Positions 37,064 through 46,700 of a stretch of 64,000 bases of DNA are shown here, piece by piece. The DNA is from an uncultured Caldilineaceae bacterium (lineage in GTDB: Bacteria; Chloroflexota; Anaerolineae; Caldilineales; Caldilineaceae), in NCBI GenBank assembly GCA_951812725.1, contig OX638330.1, positions 3,447,405 through 3,511,404 of the forward strand, in the 5' to 3' direction. The position numbers and the translations under genes are program-made. Positions within the stretch are counted from its first letter, which is position 1. The number at the start of each line of letters is the position of its first letter. Below the pieces are notes generated by a model, which searched no databases, was not told the origin of the DNA, and saw only the letters and a program-made list of their open reading frames with translations.

Positions 37064-37091
37064 ACATGGAGTTAGAATACGCTCGTACAGT

Positions 37092-37134
37092 GGCCGGGAG
37101 GTGCCTCTTCGCACCGACCTGGCCAATCTTTTTG
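37092..37134 (+). terminator. Intrinsic terminator after hisB
   Basis: GGCCGGGAGGTGC and GCACCGACCTGGCC pair as an imperfect long hairpin with a short CTCTTC loop, followed by AATCTTTTT. It lies 29 nt after the hisB stop, so hisB is probably separate from the next gene. Confidence 0.65.
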
Positions 37135-37162
37135 TGCACGCTCCTATTTCAAGGCAGAGACG

Positions 37163-38155
37163 ATGACCGTTGACAAGATGACCGGACCCGTGATCCCTAC
37201 ACTCGAAGAAATTCGCGCGACGCGCGCGCGCATCGATCCCTATATTCACCGCACTCCTGTGTGGCGCTGGCAGAGCAAGGAGATGGAGGAGGCGCTTGGC
37301 GGGGACACGGAGGTCTGGCTGAAGCTGGAGCTGTTCCAAAGGACAGGTACATTCAAGCCGCGCGGCGCGGTGAATGACATACTGCAACTTGACGAGGCGA
37401 CGCGGAAACGGGGCGTGACCGCGGTGAGCGCGGGCAATCATGCGATTGCAGTGGCTTACGCGGCACAGTTATTTGGTATCAGCGCCAAAGTTGTGATGCC
37501 TGTGTCCGCGCCGCAGTTCCGGGTGGAGAAGTCGCGCAGCTATGGAGCTGAGGTCGTGCTGGTGGCCGACGTCTATGCGGCGTTCGACGAGGTAGAACGC
37601 ATCCAAAAGGAAGAGGGGCGGGCCTTTGTGCATCCCTTTGATAGCCGCTCGATTGTTACCGGGCAGGCAACGGTGGGACTGGAAGTGTGCGAGGATGCGC
37701 CGCCACTGGATATGCTGATCGTACCGGTGGGTGGTGGCGGCCTGGCCGCGGGTATCGGCGCGGCGGTCAAGCAGCTGCAGCCCGATTGCGCAATCTTCGG
37801 GGTGGAGCCAGAGGGCGCGGACACAATGCACCGCAGCTTTGCCAGCGGTGCATTGGAGTCGATTGAGCGGGTGGAGACTATAGCCACGAGTTTAGGCGCG
37901 CCGGCGACACAGTCGTACAGCTTTGGCCTGTGCAGGCATTTTCTGAAGGATGTGGCGCTGGTCTCCGATGAAGAGATGCTGGACGGGATGCGGCTTTTGT
38001 TTCACGAGATAAAGCTGGCGGTCGAGCCGGCGTGTGCTGCCTCGACCGCGGCCCTGTTCGGGCCGCTGCGCGAGCAAGCGGAGGGGAAACGGGTGGGGTT
38101 GATCCTGTGCGGCTCGAACATTGGCGTGGAAACGTTTGTAGAGTTGCTAGGTTAG
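37163..38155 (+). CDS. Threonine/serine dehydratase (PLP-dependent)
   Basis: 330 residues, fold type II PLP enzyme. The Schiff-base lysine is Lys65 in GTFKPRGA. SAGNHAIAVAYAA and the glycine loop VPVGGGGLAAGIG bind substrate and phosphate. There is no C-terminal ACT regulatory domain, so it is the short, catabolic-type enzyme or a serine racemase-like member. Its reaction is threonine to 2-oxobutyrate plus ammonia. The next gene begins 4 nt after its stop. Confidence 0.9.
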   Translation: MTVDKMTGPVIPTLEEIRATRARIDPYIHRTPVWRWQSKEMEEALGGDTEVWLKLELFQRTGTFKPRGAVNDILQLDEATRKRGVTAVSAGNHAIAVAYAAQLFGISAKVVMPVSAPQFRVEKSRSYGAEVVLVADVYAAFDEVERIQKEEGRAFVHPFDSRSIVTGQATVGLEVCEDAPPLDMLIVPVGGGGLAAGIGAAVKQLQPDCAIFGVEPEGADTMHRSFASGALESIERVETIATSLGAPATQSYSFGLCRHFLKDVALVSDEEMLDGMRLLFHEIKLAVEPACAASTAALFGPLREQAEGKRVGLILCGSNIGVETFVELLG

Positions 38156-38159
38156 GGCA

Positions 38160-38990
38160 ATGGCGATGGCTGAGAACGCTGTCGAACTGGCGCCCGGACA
38201 TAAGATTGGTCTTCCGCTGGCGGGTCCGGTGATGCTGGCGGCCGGCAGTATCGGCTACGGTGAGGCGCGGCACCGGGATTTGGAGACAGGCCGGTTCGGC
38301 GGGGTGGTAGTTGGTCCATTCACGCGGCGCAGTCGGGGCGGCAGCCAGCCGCCGCGCATGGCGGAGACGGTGGGCGGATTTGTACGCCGCGTCGGGTTGC
38401 AGAACCGGGGCGTGTCCGCGGCGGTGAGGCGGTATGGACAGCTGTGGCCGCGGATTGGTTGTCCGGTCATTGCCCAGGTGGCGGACAGCGAACGGGTTGA
38501 GGCCGCGGAAACGGTAGAGCGGCTCGCCGCCGTCGAAGGAATCGAGGGTTTCGAGCTTCTGTGCCAGCCGCAGGCCAGCGAGAGGGAAATCGGCCTGCTG
38601 TTGGAGGTCTTGCTACTGGAGACGGACCTGCCCGTGTTGGTTAAGCTGCCTCTTTCGCGAGCCGCGGACGTGGCGCCGGAGGCTGTGGCAGCGGGCGCGG
38701 CCGGTGTGGTGGTGGGCAGCCCGCCGCCGGGTGCGGGTGTTCGGCCCGACGGGCGGACGGTCAGTGGGGAGATGTTCGGGCCGGGGGCCTTTCCGATGAT
38801 GCTGGCGGCGCTGTTGGAGGTGAAGGCGCTGGCTCTGCCCGGCTCTCTGATCGCCAGCGGCGGCGTACATACACAGCAGCAAGCGCGCGATTGTTTACGG
38901 GCGGGCGCGGATGCGCTGCAGCTGGATAGCCTGGTGTGGGTGGAGCCGGTAGCCGCCGTGGCGCTGGCGGTCGGTTTGGAAAACGATTGA
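38160..38990 (+). CDS. Dihydroorotate dehydrogenase-like TIM-barrel protein
   Basis: 276 residues. The pattern matches the PyrD fold: GPVMLAAGSIGYGE at the N-terminus, GGVVVGPFT, GLQNRGV, PVIAQVAD, PVLVKLPLSR, then SGEMFGPGA and GSLIASGGVHTQQQARDCLRAGADALQL. It is clearly divergent and shorter than PyrD (about 310). I do not see the usual Ser or Cys catalytic loop with confidence, so it may act on another substrate. It is tightly packed behind the dehydratase gene and overlaps the following one. Confidence 0.65.
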   Translation: MAMAENAVELAPGHKIGLPLAGPVMLAAGSIGYGEARHRDLETGRFGGVVVGPFTRRSRGGSQPPRMAETVGGFVRRVGLQNRGVSAAVRRYGQLWPRIGCPVIAQVADSERVEAAETVERLAAVEGIEGFELLCQPQASEREIGLLLEVLLLETDLPVLVKLPLSRAADVAPEAVAAGAAGVVVGSPPPGAGVRPDGRTVSGEMFGPGAFPMMLAALLEVKALALPGSLIASGGVHTQQQARDCLRAGADALQLDSLVWVEPVAAVALAVGLEND

Positions 38991-39481
38991 TGGGCAGGTG
39001 GATTGTACACCCCGCGTTCATTCCTTTCCTTTTTCTCTTTCGTCTCATCTATATACCGGCAAGCGTGCTTAGCCATACAGGGCACGGGTCCCCATGGCTG
39101 AACGCGGCGCTGGGCTGCGTTGTCACGCTGGGGGCCGAGTGGCTGGCGCGGCGCACGAGGGTTAACATCGGGCGGCGCGAGCGTCAGCGCGCGGTTGTGG
39201 TGGTAATCCTGGCGTTGGTTACGCTTGGCTTCTTCCCGGACGAGGCGCCGATTGGCATGATCCTGTGGGCGGGCAGCGGCGCGGCTTGGGGGGCGGCGAC
39301 GCAGGGGCGGAGGATGCCGGCTGAGTCGACTACGCTGGCTATTGGGGCTGGGGCTTTGGGTGCGCTGCTGGGCGCGACGGGGTTGTTTGGGCCGGGTAGT
39401 TGGCTGGCTGCGGGAGTGTTGGGGGTTGGGATGTGGGTTGGGCGAGGAGGCTCGGTTCGGGACCACAGCGAAAAGATGTGA
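38990..39481 (+). CDS. Small hypothetical membrane protein
   Basis: 163 residues from ATG 38990, which overlaps the TGA of the PyrD-like gene (TGATG). About four to five hydrophobic segments are visible (FIPFLFLFRLIYIPASVL, LNAALGCVVTLGAEWL, AVVVVILALVTLGFF, IGAGALGALLGATGLFG), with positively charged loops. The family is not recognised. Translational coupling suggests it is made together with the PyrD-like protein. Confidence 0.6.
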   Translation: MGRWIVHPAFIPFLFLFRLIYIPASVLSHTGHGSPWLNAALGCVVTLGAEWLARRTRVNIGRRERQRAVVVVILALVTLGFFPDEAPIGMILWAGSGAAWGAATQGRRMPAESTTLAIGAGALGALLGATGLFGPGSWLAAGVLGVGMWVGRGGSVRDHSEKM

Positions 39482-39615
39482 GTAGTGAGAGAAGTGGCAA
39501 GGGCTTGAAGGCGAAGGACAGGGACGAGGGTAGATGAGGTACTGACAGCGCTTACTTGCCTCCCACGAGAACGCTTTTCGGTTAAGGCCACAATGTGCTA
39601 GAGTGTGAAATGTAC

Positions 39616-39638
39616 AATATGCTGATTTTCAGCATATT
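39616..39638 (+). promoter_or_regulatory. Perfect 10-bp palindrome upstream of the antitoxin gene
   Basis: AATATGCTGA and TCAGCATATT flank TTT, with the antitoxin ATG 29 nt downstream. Phd-type antitoxins repress their own operon by binding such palindromes, so this is a probable operator. Confidence 0.65.
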
Positions 39639-39666
39639 ACAATTATGCAAAGAGGGGCGCACGAAA

Positions 39667-39996
39667 ATGAACGAAGAGGTGCAGATAGCCATCGGGCAAG
39701 TAAGACGGGACATATCTGGGCTGGTCAATCGCGTCGCATACGGGGGAGAGAGAGTTGTCCTTACTTCCAGGGGTAGGCCCAAGGCTGCTCTCGTCAGTCT
39801 GGACGACCTAGAGCAGCTGCGAAACATGGCGAAAAGCCAGAGACAGACCTCCTGGCAGGAATGGAAAAAGGAGAGTGAACGCCTCAATCAGATCATTTTG
39901 GCAGAAACTCAGGGCGTCCCTCCAGACATAGACCGGTCACTGGAGGCAGCGCGAGCAGATCTGGAGGAGCGAAGTGCCATCATTGGTGATAGTTGA
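39667..39996 (+). CDS. Phd/YefM-family antitoxin
   Basis: 109 residues from ATG 39667; the longer frame would run over the palindromic operator. The N-terminal domain has the Phd/YefM look (IGQVRRDISGLVNRVAYGGERVVLTSRGRPKAALVSLDDLEQL), which dimerises and binds DNA. The C-terminal charged helix (SWQEWKKESERLNQII) would wrap the toxin. Its 3' end overlaps the toxin gene by 23 nt. Confidence 0.88.
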   Translation: MNEEVQIAIGQVRRDISGLVNRVAYGGERVVLTSRGRPKAALVSLDDLEQLRNMAKSQRQTSWQEWKKESERLNQIILAETQGVPPDIDRSLEAARADLEERSAIIGDS

Positions 39997-40405
39997 CGCG
40001 AGCTACACTTTAAGAATGCTTTTGCCCAGCAGCATACAGCCAAGGCTCTTTGAACAGATGGACATTTGGCAAGAAAACGATGTACCACTCTATGCCCCCA
40101 CCTTGTGGCGTTACGAAGTTACGTCAACTCTAGCCAAATTGGTCCACTTTCGGGAGATTACAGAGGAGACTTCCGACAAGATGCTTGACATGGCCTTCGC
40201 CTTAGACATTTCAATAATCGCGCCAGACGAATCTCTTTGCAGACATGCGCTTCGTTGGACTTTTCGGTTGAAACGGGCAAGTGCCTATGATTGCTTCTAC
40301 GTTGCCTTAGCTGAGCTTCTTCAAGGAGAACTGTGGACGGCGGATCGAAAGCTGTTTCGCGCCGTTGGGCAGGATTGGATGCGTTATGTGGGTACTCCGG
40401 CCTGA
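39974..40405 (+). CDS. PIN-domain toxin, VapC-like
   Basis: 143 residues from GTG inside the end of the antitoxin gene. The four acidic PIN residues are visible: Asp8 (IVDAS), Glu48 (RYEVTS), Asp106 (AYDCFYVALAE) and Asp124 (TADRKLFRA). VapC-type proteins are Mg-dependent RNases that cut tRNA or rRNA and are neutralised by the upstream antitoxin. All catalytic positions are kept, so it should be active. Confidence 0.9.
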   Translation: MPSLVIVDASYTLRMLLPSSIQPRLFEQMDIWQENDVPLYAPTLWRYEVTSTLAKLVHFREITEETSDKMLDMAFALDISIIAPDESLCRHALRWTFRLKRASAYDCFYVALAELLQGELWTADRKLFRAVGQDWMRYVGTPA

Positions 40406-40741
40406 TGACCGTGGCGGGTATGATCGATAGGAACCCTCCAAAAGGAAAATTCGACACGATCGTAAAGTTTCAAAGGATGTTCGGAATCTGGTCCAACAGA
40501 GGTGATGGATTGGGGCAGGATACGCCTCAGACGTTTCAGGATGAGGCTTCTTTAAGTCGGCGTCTCCTGGAGAAGCCTGAGTAATTGGCTCGAGCTGGCG
40601 CCTTTCCTGCAGCGACCGGCAATATTCATGTCTGCAGTATGCCACTGCGTCGCGGGCTTCTGAGGGCCCGGCTCCAGCGCCGTTCCTCTCTCTTCCTCCT
40701 CCTCCTCCTCGTTACTTTTCTCTCGCCCTTCTCTCCATAGT
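40406..40741. other. 336-nt intergenic stretch between the toxin gene and the giant LRR gene
   Basis: No convincing gene or strong hairpin is visible. A pyrimidine tract with CTC/TCC triplets lies at about 40681-40739, just downstream of the giant gene stop on its strand. The two flanking genes converge here. Confidence 0.5.
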
Positions 40742-43700
40742 TCACGGCTTGCAAATCGCGGGAACTGAAGCGGTGGCTCCGAAGGTCTCTTCAATCAGGT
40801 CGGCGGCATCTGGATCGTAGTCTTCCAACTTCGAATAGGACGCGTTCAGAGGTGAAGGCATGGCGTCCTGGAACCAGAATTGGACCAGTTCGGCCCAGTA
40901 TTCTCTGTAATTTGATGATGCATAATGGCCCGACCAAAGGCCTGCGTTCAGTGCAGCCTGGTATAAGGCGCGGAGTCGCGTGTTGAATGTCTGAGCTTCG
41001 GTAGTCTCGTTGATGGCGTAGTGTACGAGGTGTCCGTACTCGTGGATGAACGTACTGCAGTATGGGTCATCGTTCCCCATGTGGACTGTCCAATTGCCGG
41101 GACTGGGATTGGCAATTGCTCCGCGGCGGCCGCTTTGTATGAAAAAGCGGGTATTGTTGGCGGCAATGATTGAAAGGAGGTCGGCCCGGTTGGAAACCAT
41201 CCCGGTAATGATATCCCGCGATTGAACCATGAAAGCGTCGGATACTTCATCCGGGGCGACTACGATTACGCCGGCGGCGTTCAGGTATTTCTGGAAGTAC
41301 AGATCAAAGCCGAGGGAGATGGGTGGCGGCGGAAAGTCTGATGGAACGACTGCAGCGTAGACGCGATCGGACCATGCGCTGCGTACCTCGTTGGCGTCGC
41401 GGGCGCGGACCTGGTAGTAGTAGTTGCGGCCATCGGTCTGCACAGTGTGCGTATAGGTCGTGGTAGTCAGGGCGCCGCCGATGGCACCCCACTTGCGATC
41501 GATGCTGTCCCAGGCACGAAGTTCGTAGCCGGCGGCGGTCGAGACCGCGCTCCACCGGAGTACGACCTGGCCGGTACCGACGGCTGCCTCCAGGTTTTGT
41601 GGCACGTCTGGCGTCAGCATGGTCTCGGCGCTTGTACAGGTTGATAAATTGAGACTGTTAAGTTGCCGGACTACAACGGCGTTTGAACGGGCGAGGCTGA
41701 ACCCTTGAGGCAGGCAAAGTCGATTGCCTGCGAGTGAAAGCGAGAATAAGTTGGGGAGCAGACTTAGATCGGGGAATGGTCCCTGCAGTTGGTTGTTTCT
41801 GAGGGAAATTGCTCTCATGCTGGTGATGTGGTTGAGATTGAGAATCGGCCCGGTCAGCTGGTTGTCGTTGAGGATCAGCCAGTCCAATTGGGTGAGAGGG
41901 CTAAAGTCAGGGAGGCCCCCGCTCAGGTCATTGGAGTCGAGGCGGAGAGCCGACAAGTTAGTGAGAGCACTCAGGTCCGGAATCCGGCCAGTCAACTGAT
42001 TGGAAGCCAGGTTCAAGTTCGTCAGGTTGGTGAGGGCGCTCAGGTCCGGGATCTGGCCGGTCAACTGGTTTGCCTCGAGGGAAAGGACTTCCAGATATTT
42101 TTGGGCGCTCAGATCGGGAATTGACCCCGTCAGCTGGTTAGAGTCAAGGTGCACGGTCCTCAACTGGGTGAGAGGGCTCAGATCAGGAATGTCGCCGCTA
42201 AAGTCGTTAAGACTGAGGTTCAGGTGTGCCAAGTTGGAGAGTGCACTCAAGTCAGGGAATGGACCGCTAAACTCATTGTTTCTCAATGACAACCATCGCA
42301 GAACTGTAGGGTCGCTCAGTTCGGGAAATGGGCCGCTCAGCTTGTTGTCGCTTAGGAGCAGCCACCAGAGACTGAAGAGGTTGCTCAGGTCCGGAATCGG
42401 TCCGCTCAACGCATTGTCACCGAGATTCACCCGCCTCAAGATAGTGAGGTCATTCAGATTCGGGATTTGACCGCTCAATTCGTTATGGTCCAGTTCCAGC
42501 GTTCTCAGGTTTGAGAGGTCGCTCAAGTCGGGAATCTGCCCGCTTAACTCGTTATACGCGAGGTCCAGGTTACCCAGTTTGGCGAGTGCGCTCAGGTCCG
42601 GAATCTGCCCGCTCAGATCGTTGTAAGAAAGGTCCAGACGAGTCAGGTTGGTTAGAGCGCCCAGGTCCGGGATCGACCCTGTAAGCTCGTTGCTCTTAAG
42701 AACCAGTTCTGAAACGTAGCCGCTACTGTCGGTGAATACGCCATACCAGGTAGAAATGGGCTCGCTAGTCAACCAGTTGTCGTTGTGCATCCAGTTCGCG
42801 CCGTCAGTTGCGTTGTAGAGGGCCACCAACGCGGCCCTTTCAGCGGCTGTGTCGGGTGTCTCGACAGCTGTGCAGGAAGAAAGGTTGAGGCTGCGCAGGT
42901 GATCGGCGACAACTGTGCTTAGCGTAGACAGATCTACGCTATTCGGGAGACATAGGTCATTGCCGGCAAGGTCCAGACTTGTCAGACTGTTGAGGGCGCT
43001 GAGATCGGGTACTTCCCCTTCCAATTGATTGTAACTGAGATTCAGGGCTGTCAGGTTAGTGAGCGCGCTCAAGTCGGGAATGGTGCCGGAAAGCCCGTTG
43101 GAATTGAGATTCAGGGTCGTTAGCTCGGTGAGAGCGCTCAGGTCCGGGATCGTTCCGGTCAGCTGGCCGGCGCTCAAGTCCAGGGTCGTCAGGTTGGTAA
43201 GGGAAGTTAGGGAAGGAATCGTCCCGGTCAGCGGGTTGGTATTCAGGTCCAGCGTTGTGAGTTGAGTAAGTGCGTTCAGGCTCGGAAGTGTTCCGACAAG
43301 ATTGTTGCCCGGGAGTCGTAAGGCAGTCACGCGCCCGTCACTGTCTGTAGTGACGCCGTGCCAGGTGGAGACGGGCTCGCGGCTGAGCCAGTTCGTGCTA
43401 AGGGTCCAGTTCGCGCCGCCTGCGGCCCCGTGAAGCGCATCCAAGGTTTCCCTGTCGGTAAATGCAGCGCAAGAAGAAAGACTGAGGTCTCGAAGATGGG
43501 CGGCGACATCCGCGTTCAATTGGGCCAAGTCGGTGGCGGCCGGCAAGCATAAGTCATTGCCGGCAAGGTCCAGAATTGTCAGACTGTTGAGGGCACTGAA
43601 ATCGGGTACTTCCCCTTCTAACTGATTGTGACTGAGAATCAGGGTCGTTAGCTTGGTAAGGGCGCTAAGGTCCGGGATCGTTCCAGTCAGCAGGCCGGAG

Positions 43701-46700
43701 CTCAAGTCCAGAGTCGTCAGGTTGGTTAGAGCGCTGAGATCCGGTACTTCCCCTTCCAACTGATTGTGACTGAGATTCAGGGATGTCAGGTTAGTGAGCG
43801 CGCTCAAGTCGGGAATGGTGCCGGTAAAACCGTTGGACCTGAGATTCAGGGTCGTTAACTTTGTGAGAGCGCTAAGGTCCGGGATCGTTCCGGTCAGCAG
43901 GCCGGAGCTCAAGTCCAGAGTCGTCAGGTTGGTAAGGGAAGTCAGGGAAGGGATCGTCCCGGTCAGAGGGTTGGTATTCAGGTCCAGCGTTGTGAGCTGA
44001 GTAAGCGCGTTCAGGCTCGGAAGTGTTCCTTCAAGATTGTTCGCTGGGAGTCGTAAGGCAGTCACGCGCCCGTCACTGTCTGTAGTGACGCCGTGCCAGG
44101 TGGAGACCGGCTCGCCGCTGAGCCAGTTCGTGCTCAGGGTCCAGTTTGCGCCGCCTGCTGCTCCATGAAGTGCAACCAAGGTTTCCCTGTCGGTAAATGC
44201 AGCGCAAGAAGAAAGACTGAGGCCTCGCAGATGGGCGGCGACATCTGCGTTCAATTGGGCCAAGTCGGTGGCGGCCGGCAAGCATAAGTCATTGCCGGCA
44301 AGGTCCAGGCTCGTCAGATTTGTGAGCGGGAGAAGGTCGGGGACAGGACCATTCAGTTTGTTGTGGCCGAGGAACAGGCCTTCGAGACTGGTGAGCGCGC
44401 GCAGCTCCGGAATTAGTCCGGTAAGCTGGTTTTGGCTGAGGTCCAGTATCGTCAATTGGGTGATTGCGTTCAGGGCAGGGATCTGCCCGGTGAACAGATT
44501 GCTTTCAAGGTGCAGGACCCTCAGATTGGAAAGGGCATTCAGAGCCTGGAGCCCTCCGCTCAACTGGTTTCCGCTCAAGTACAGATACGCCACCCCGGCG
44601 GAAATGTTCAGGTCCTGAATTGACCCGGTCAACTCATTGTAACTGAGATCAAGCCACCAGAGATTATTAAGGGAGCTCAGGTTGGGAAGCGGACCATCCA
44701 ACAGGTTGGCGTTCAGTTTTACCGTGCTAAGTGCCGTGAAGTCGCTGAGTACGGAGATCTGGCCCGTCAGCCGATTGGCGGCGAGGGAGAGACTTGTCAG
44801 GCTGGTGGAGGCTCCCAGCTCCGAGACGGTCCCTGTTAACTGGTTGTTCTCGAGGTCCAGCGTTGTCAGGTTAGAAAGGGCGCTGAGATCCGGGAGTGTT
44901 CCGTTCAAAAGGTTATTGTGAATGAACAGGTCTGTGAGTTCGCTGAGTGAGCTCAGATCCGGAACGGACCCAGTCAACTGGTTTGAATGGAGAGACAACC
45001 GAGTCAGTTTCGTTAGAGCGCTCAACGCCGGGATCTGGCCAGACAACTGGTTTGAATGGAGAGACAGGCTCGCCAATTCGGTTAGAGCATTCAGCGCCGG
45101 AATCTGTCCGCTCAGCATATTGGAGCCGAGATCAATGGTGGTCAGTGCGGTCGCTGAGTCCCAGGCCGGGATCTGTCCTCTGAGACTGTTACGGCTGAGA
45201 TTCAGTGACGACAGTTTCGTGAAAGCATCCAGAGGAGGAATCTGTCCGCTCAGCTGATTTCTTGAAAGGTCGAGGCTCGTCATTTCGGTGAGAGCGCTCA
45301 GACTCGGAACTGTTCCCGCCAGGTTGTTTCCTGGGAGGCGCAGCCCATTCACCCGTCCGTTGTTGTCGGTAGTCACGCCGTACCAGGTAACGACAGGCTT
45401 TTCAGTGAGCCAGTTGGTATTGTCGGTCCAGTTAACGCCGCCGGTTGCATTGTAGAGGGCGACCAGCGCGGCCCGGTCCCGGGAGTCGGTCGGCGCGACA
45501 GGGGCGTTCCCTCCACCACAATAGAAGAGTCCGATGCTCTTCAAATGAACGCCCACATCTTGATGTAGAGCAGAAAGATCTGTTCCCGAAGGTAAACAGA
45601 GGTCATTCCCTGCGATATTCAGAGCTATCAGGTCGGTCAGGGCACTCAGGTCCGGAATTTCGCCTGTCAATTGGTTATTGCTCAGACTCAATCTGGTCAG
45701 TCTGGTGAGAGCGCTCAGATCGGGGATTGCACCGGTCAACTGGTTGTTACCAAGCGCAAGAGTATTCAGGCTACCGAGTGCGCTTAAATCCGGAATCGTG
45801 CCGGTCAGCTGGTTGTTGCCGAGTGACAGATATTTCAAGCTGGAAAGGGCGCTCAGGTCCGGAATTTGTCCGTTCAACTGGTTGCCGCTGAGGGCAAGGG
45901 ACTGCAGCCTGGCAAGGGCGCTGAGGTCCGGAATAGCGCCGCTGAGCTGATTGTTCCTGATGATAGCAAAGCGTAGTTTGGTGAGAGCGCTCAGACTCTG
46001 GATGTCACCGGTCAACTGGTTGCCACTGAAGTTAAAGCTTGCCAGTTCGGAGAGCGCGCTCAGATCCGGGAAAGGACCTGTAAACTGGTTGTCTATGAGA
46101 TGAAATTCCGTCAGGTTGGTGAGTGTGCTCAGATCCGGAATCTCCCCGCTCAGCAGGTTATTGCTGAGGTCCAGTTTCGACAGGTCTGTTAAGGCGGCGA
46201 TACTCGGGAAGGACCCTGTCAGGCTATTGTTATAGAGAAGCAGTGTTTCCAGAGTGGTAAGGGCGCTCAGGTCCGGAAGAGTTCCCGACAATCCGTTTAC
46301 AGTGAGGATCAAGGCAGTTACGTTGCCGTCCGCGTTCGTCGTGACACCATACCAGCTGGAGAGCGGCTCGTTGGTAAGCCAGTTGTCGCTGTGCAACCAG
46401 TTTGCGCCGTCGGTTGCGTTGTAGAGAGCAACGAGGGCGTCCCTTTCTGCGGCAGGCGCGGGCGGCGGCCTGGTTGCAGTCGGGGTGGGAGTCGGCGTAG
46501 GGGTAGAATCCGAAGACTCGGTCGGAGTCGCGGTCGGGGTCGCACTCGCAGTCTCGGTTGGCGTTGTGGTGGCGGTGGGAGAAGGTGTCGCGGTAGGAGA
46601 CGGTGTCGGGGATGGGCCAATCACTGCAGATGCGGGTACGGTTGCGCTGGGGTGGTCCGACCACGGGCTGGATGTTCCGCTGGCAGGAACTGCGCGGATT

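Noticed and set aside
38255..39466. 403-residue minus-strand frame rich in Pro/Arg/Ser
   Set aside because: Composition is that of the reverse complement of GC-rich coding DNA; the plus-strand genes explain the region.
40681..40739. CTC/TCC-rich tract as a regulatory microsatellite
   Set aside because: Short, imperfect and located after the giant gene stop; no clear role.
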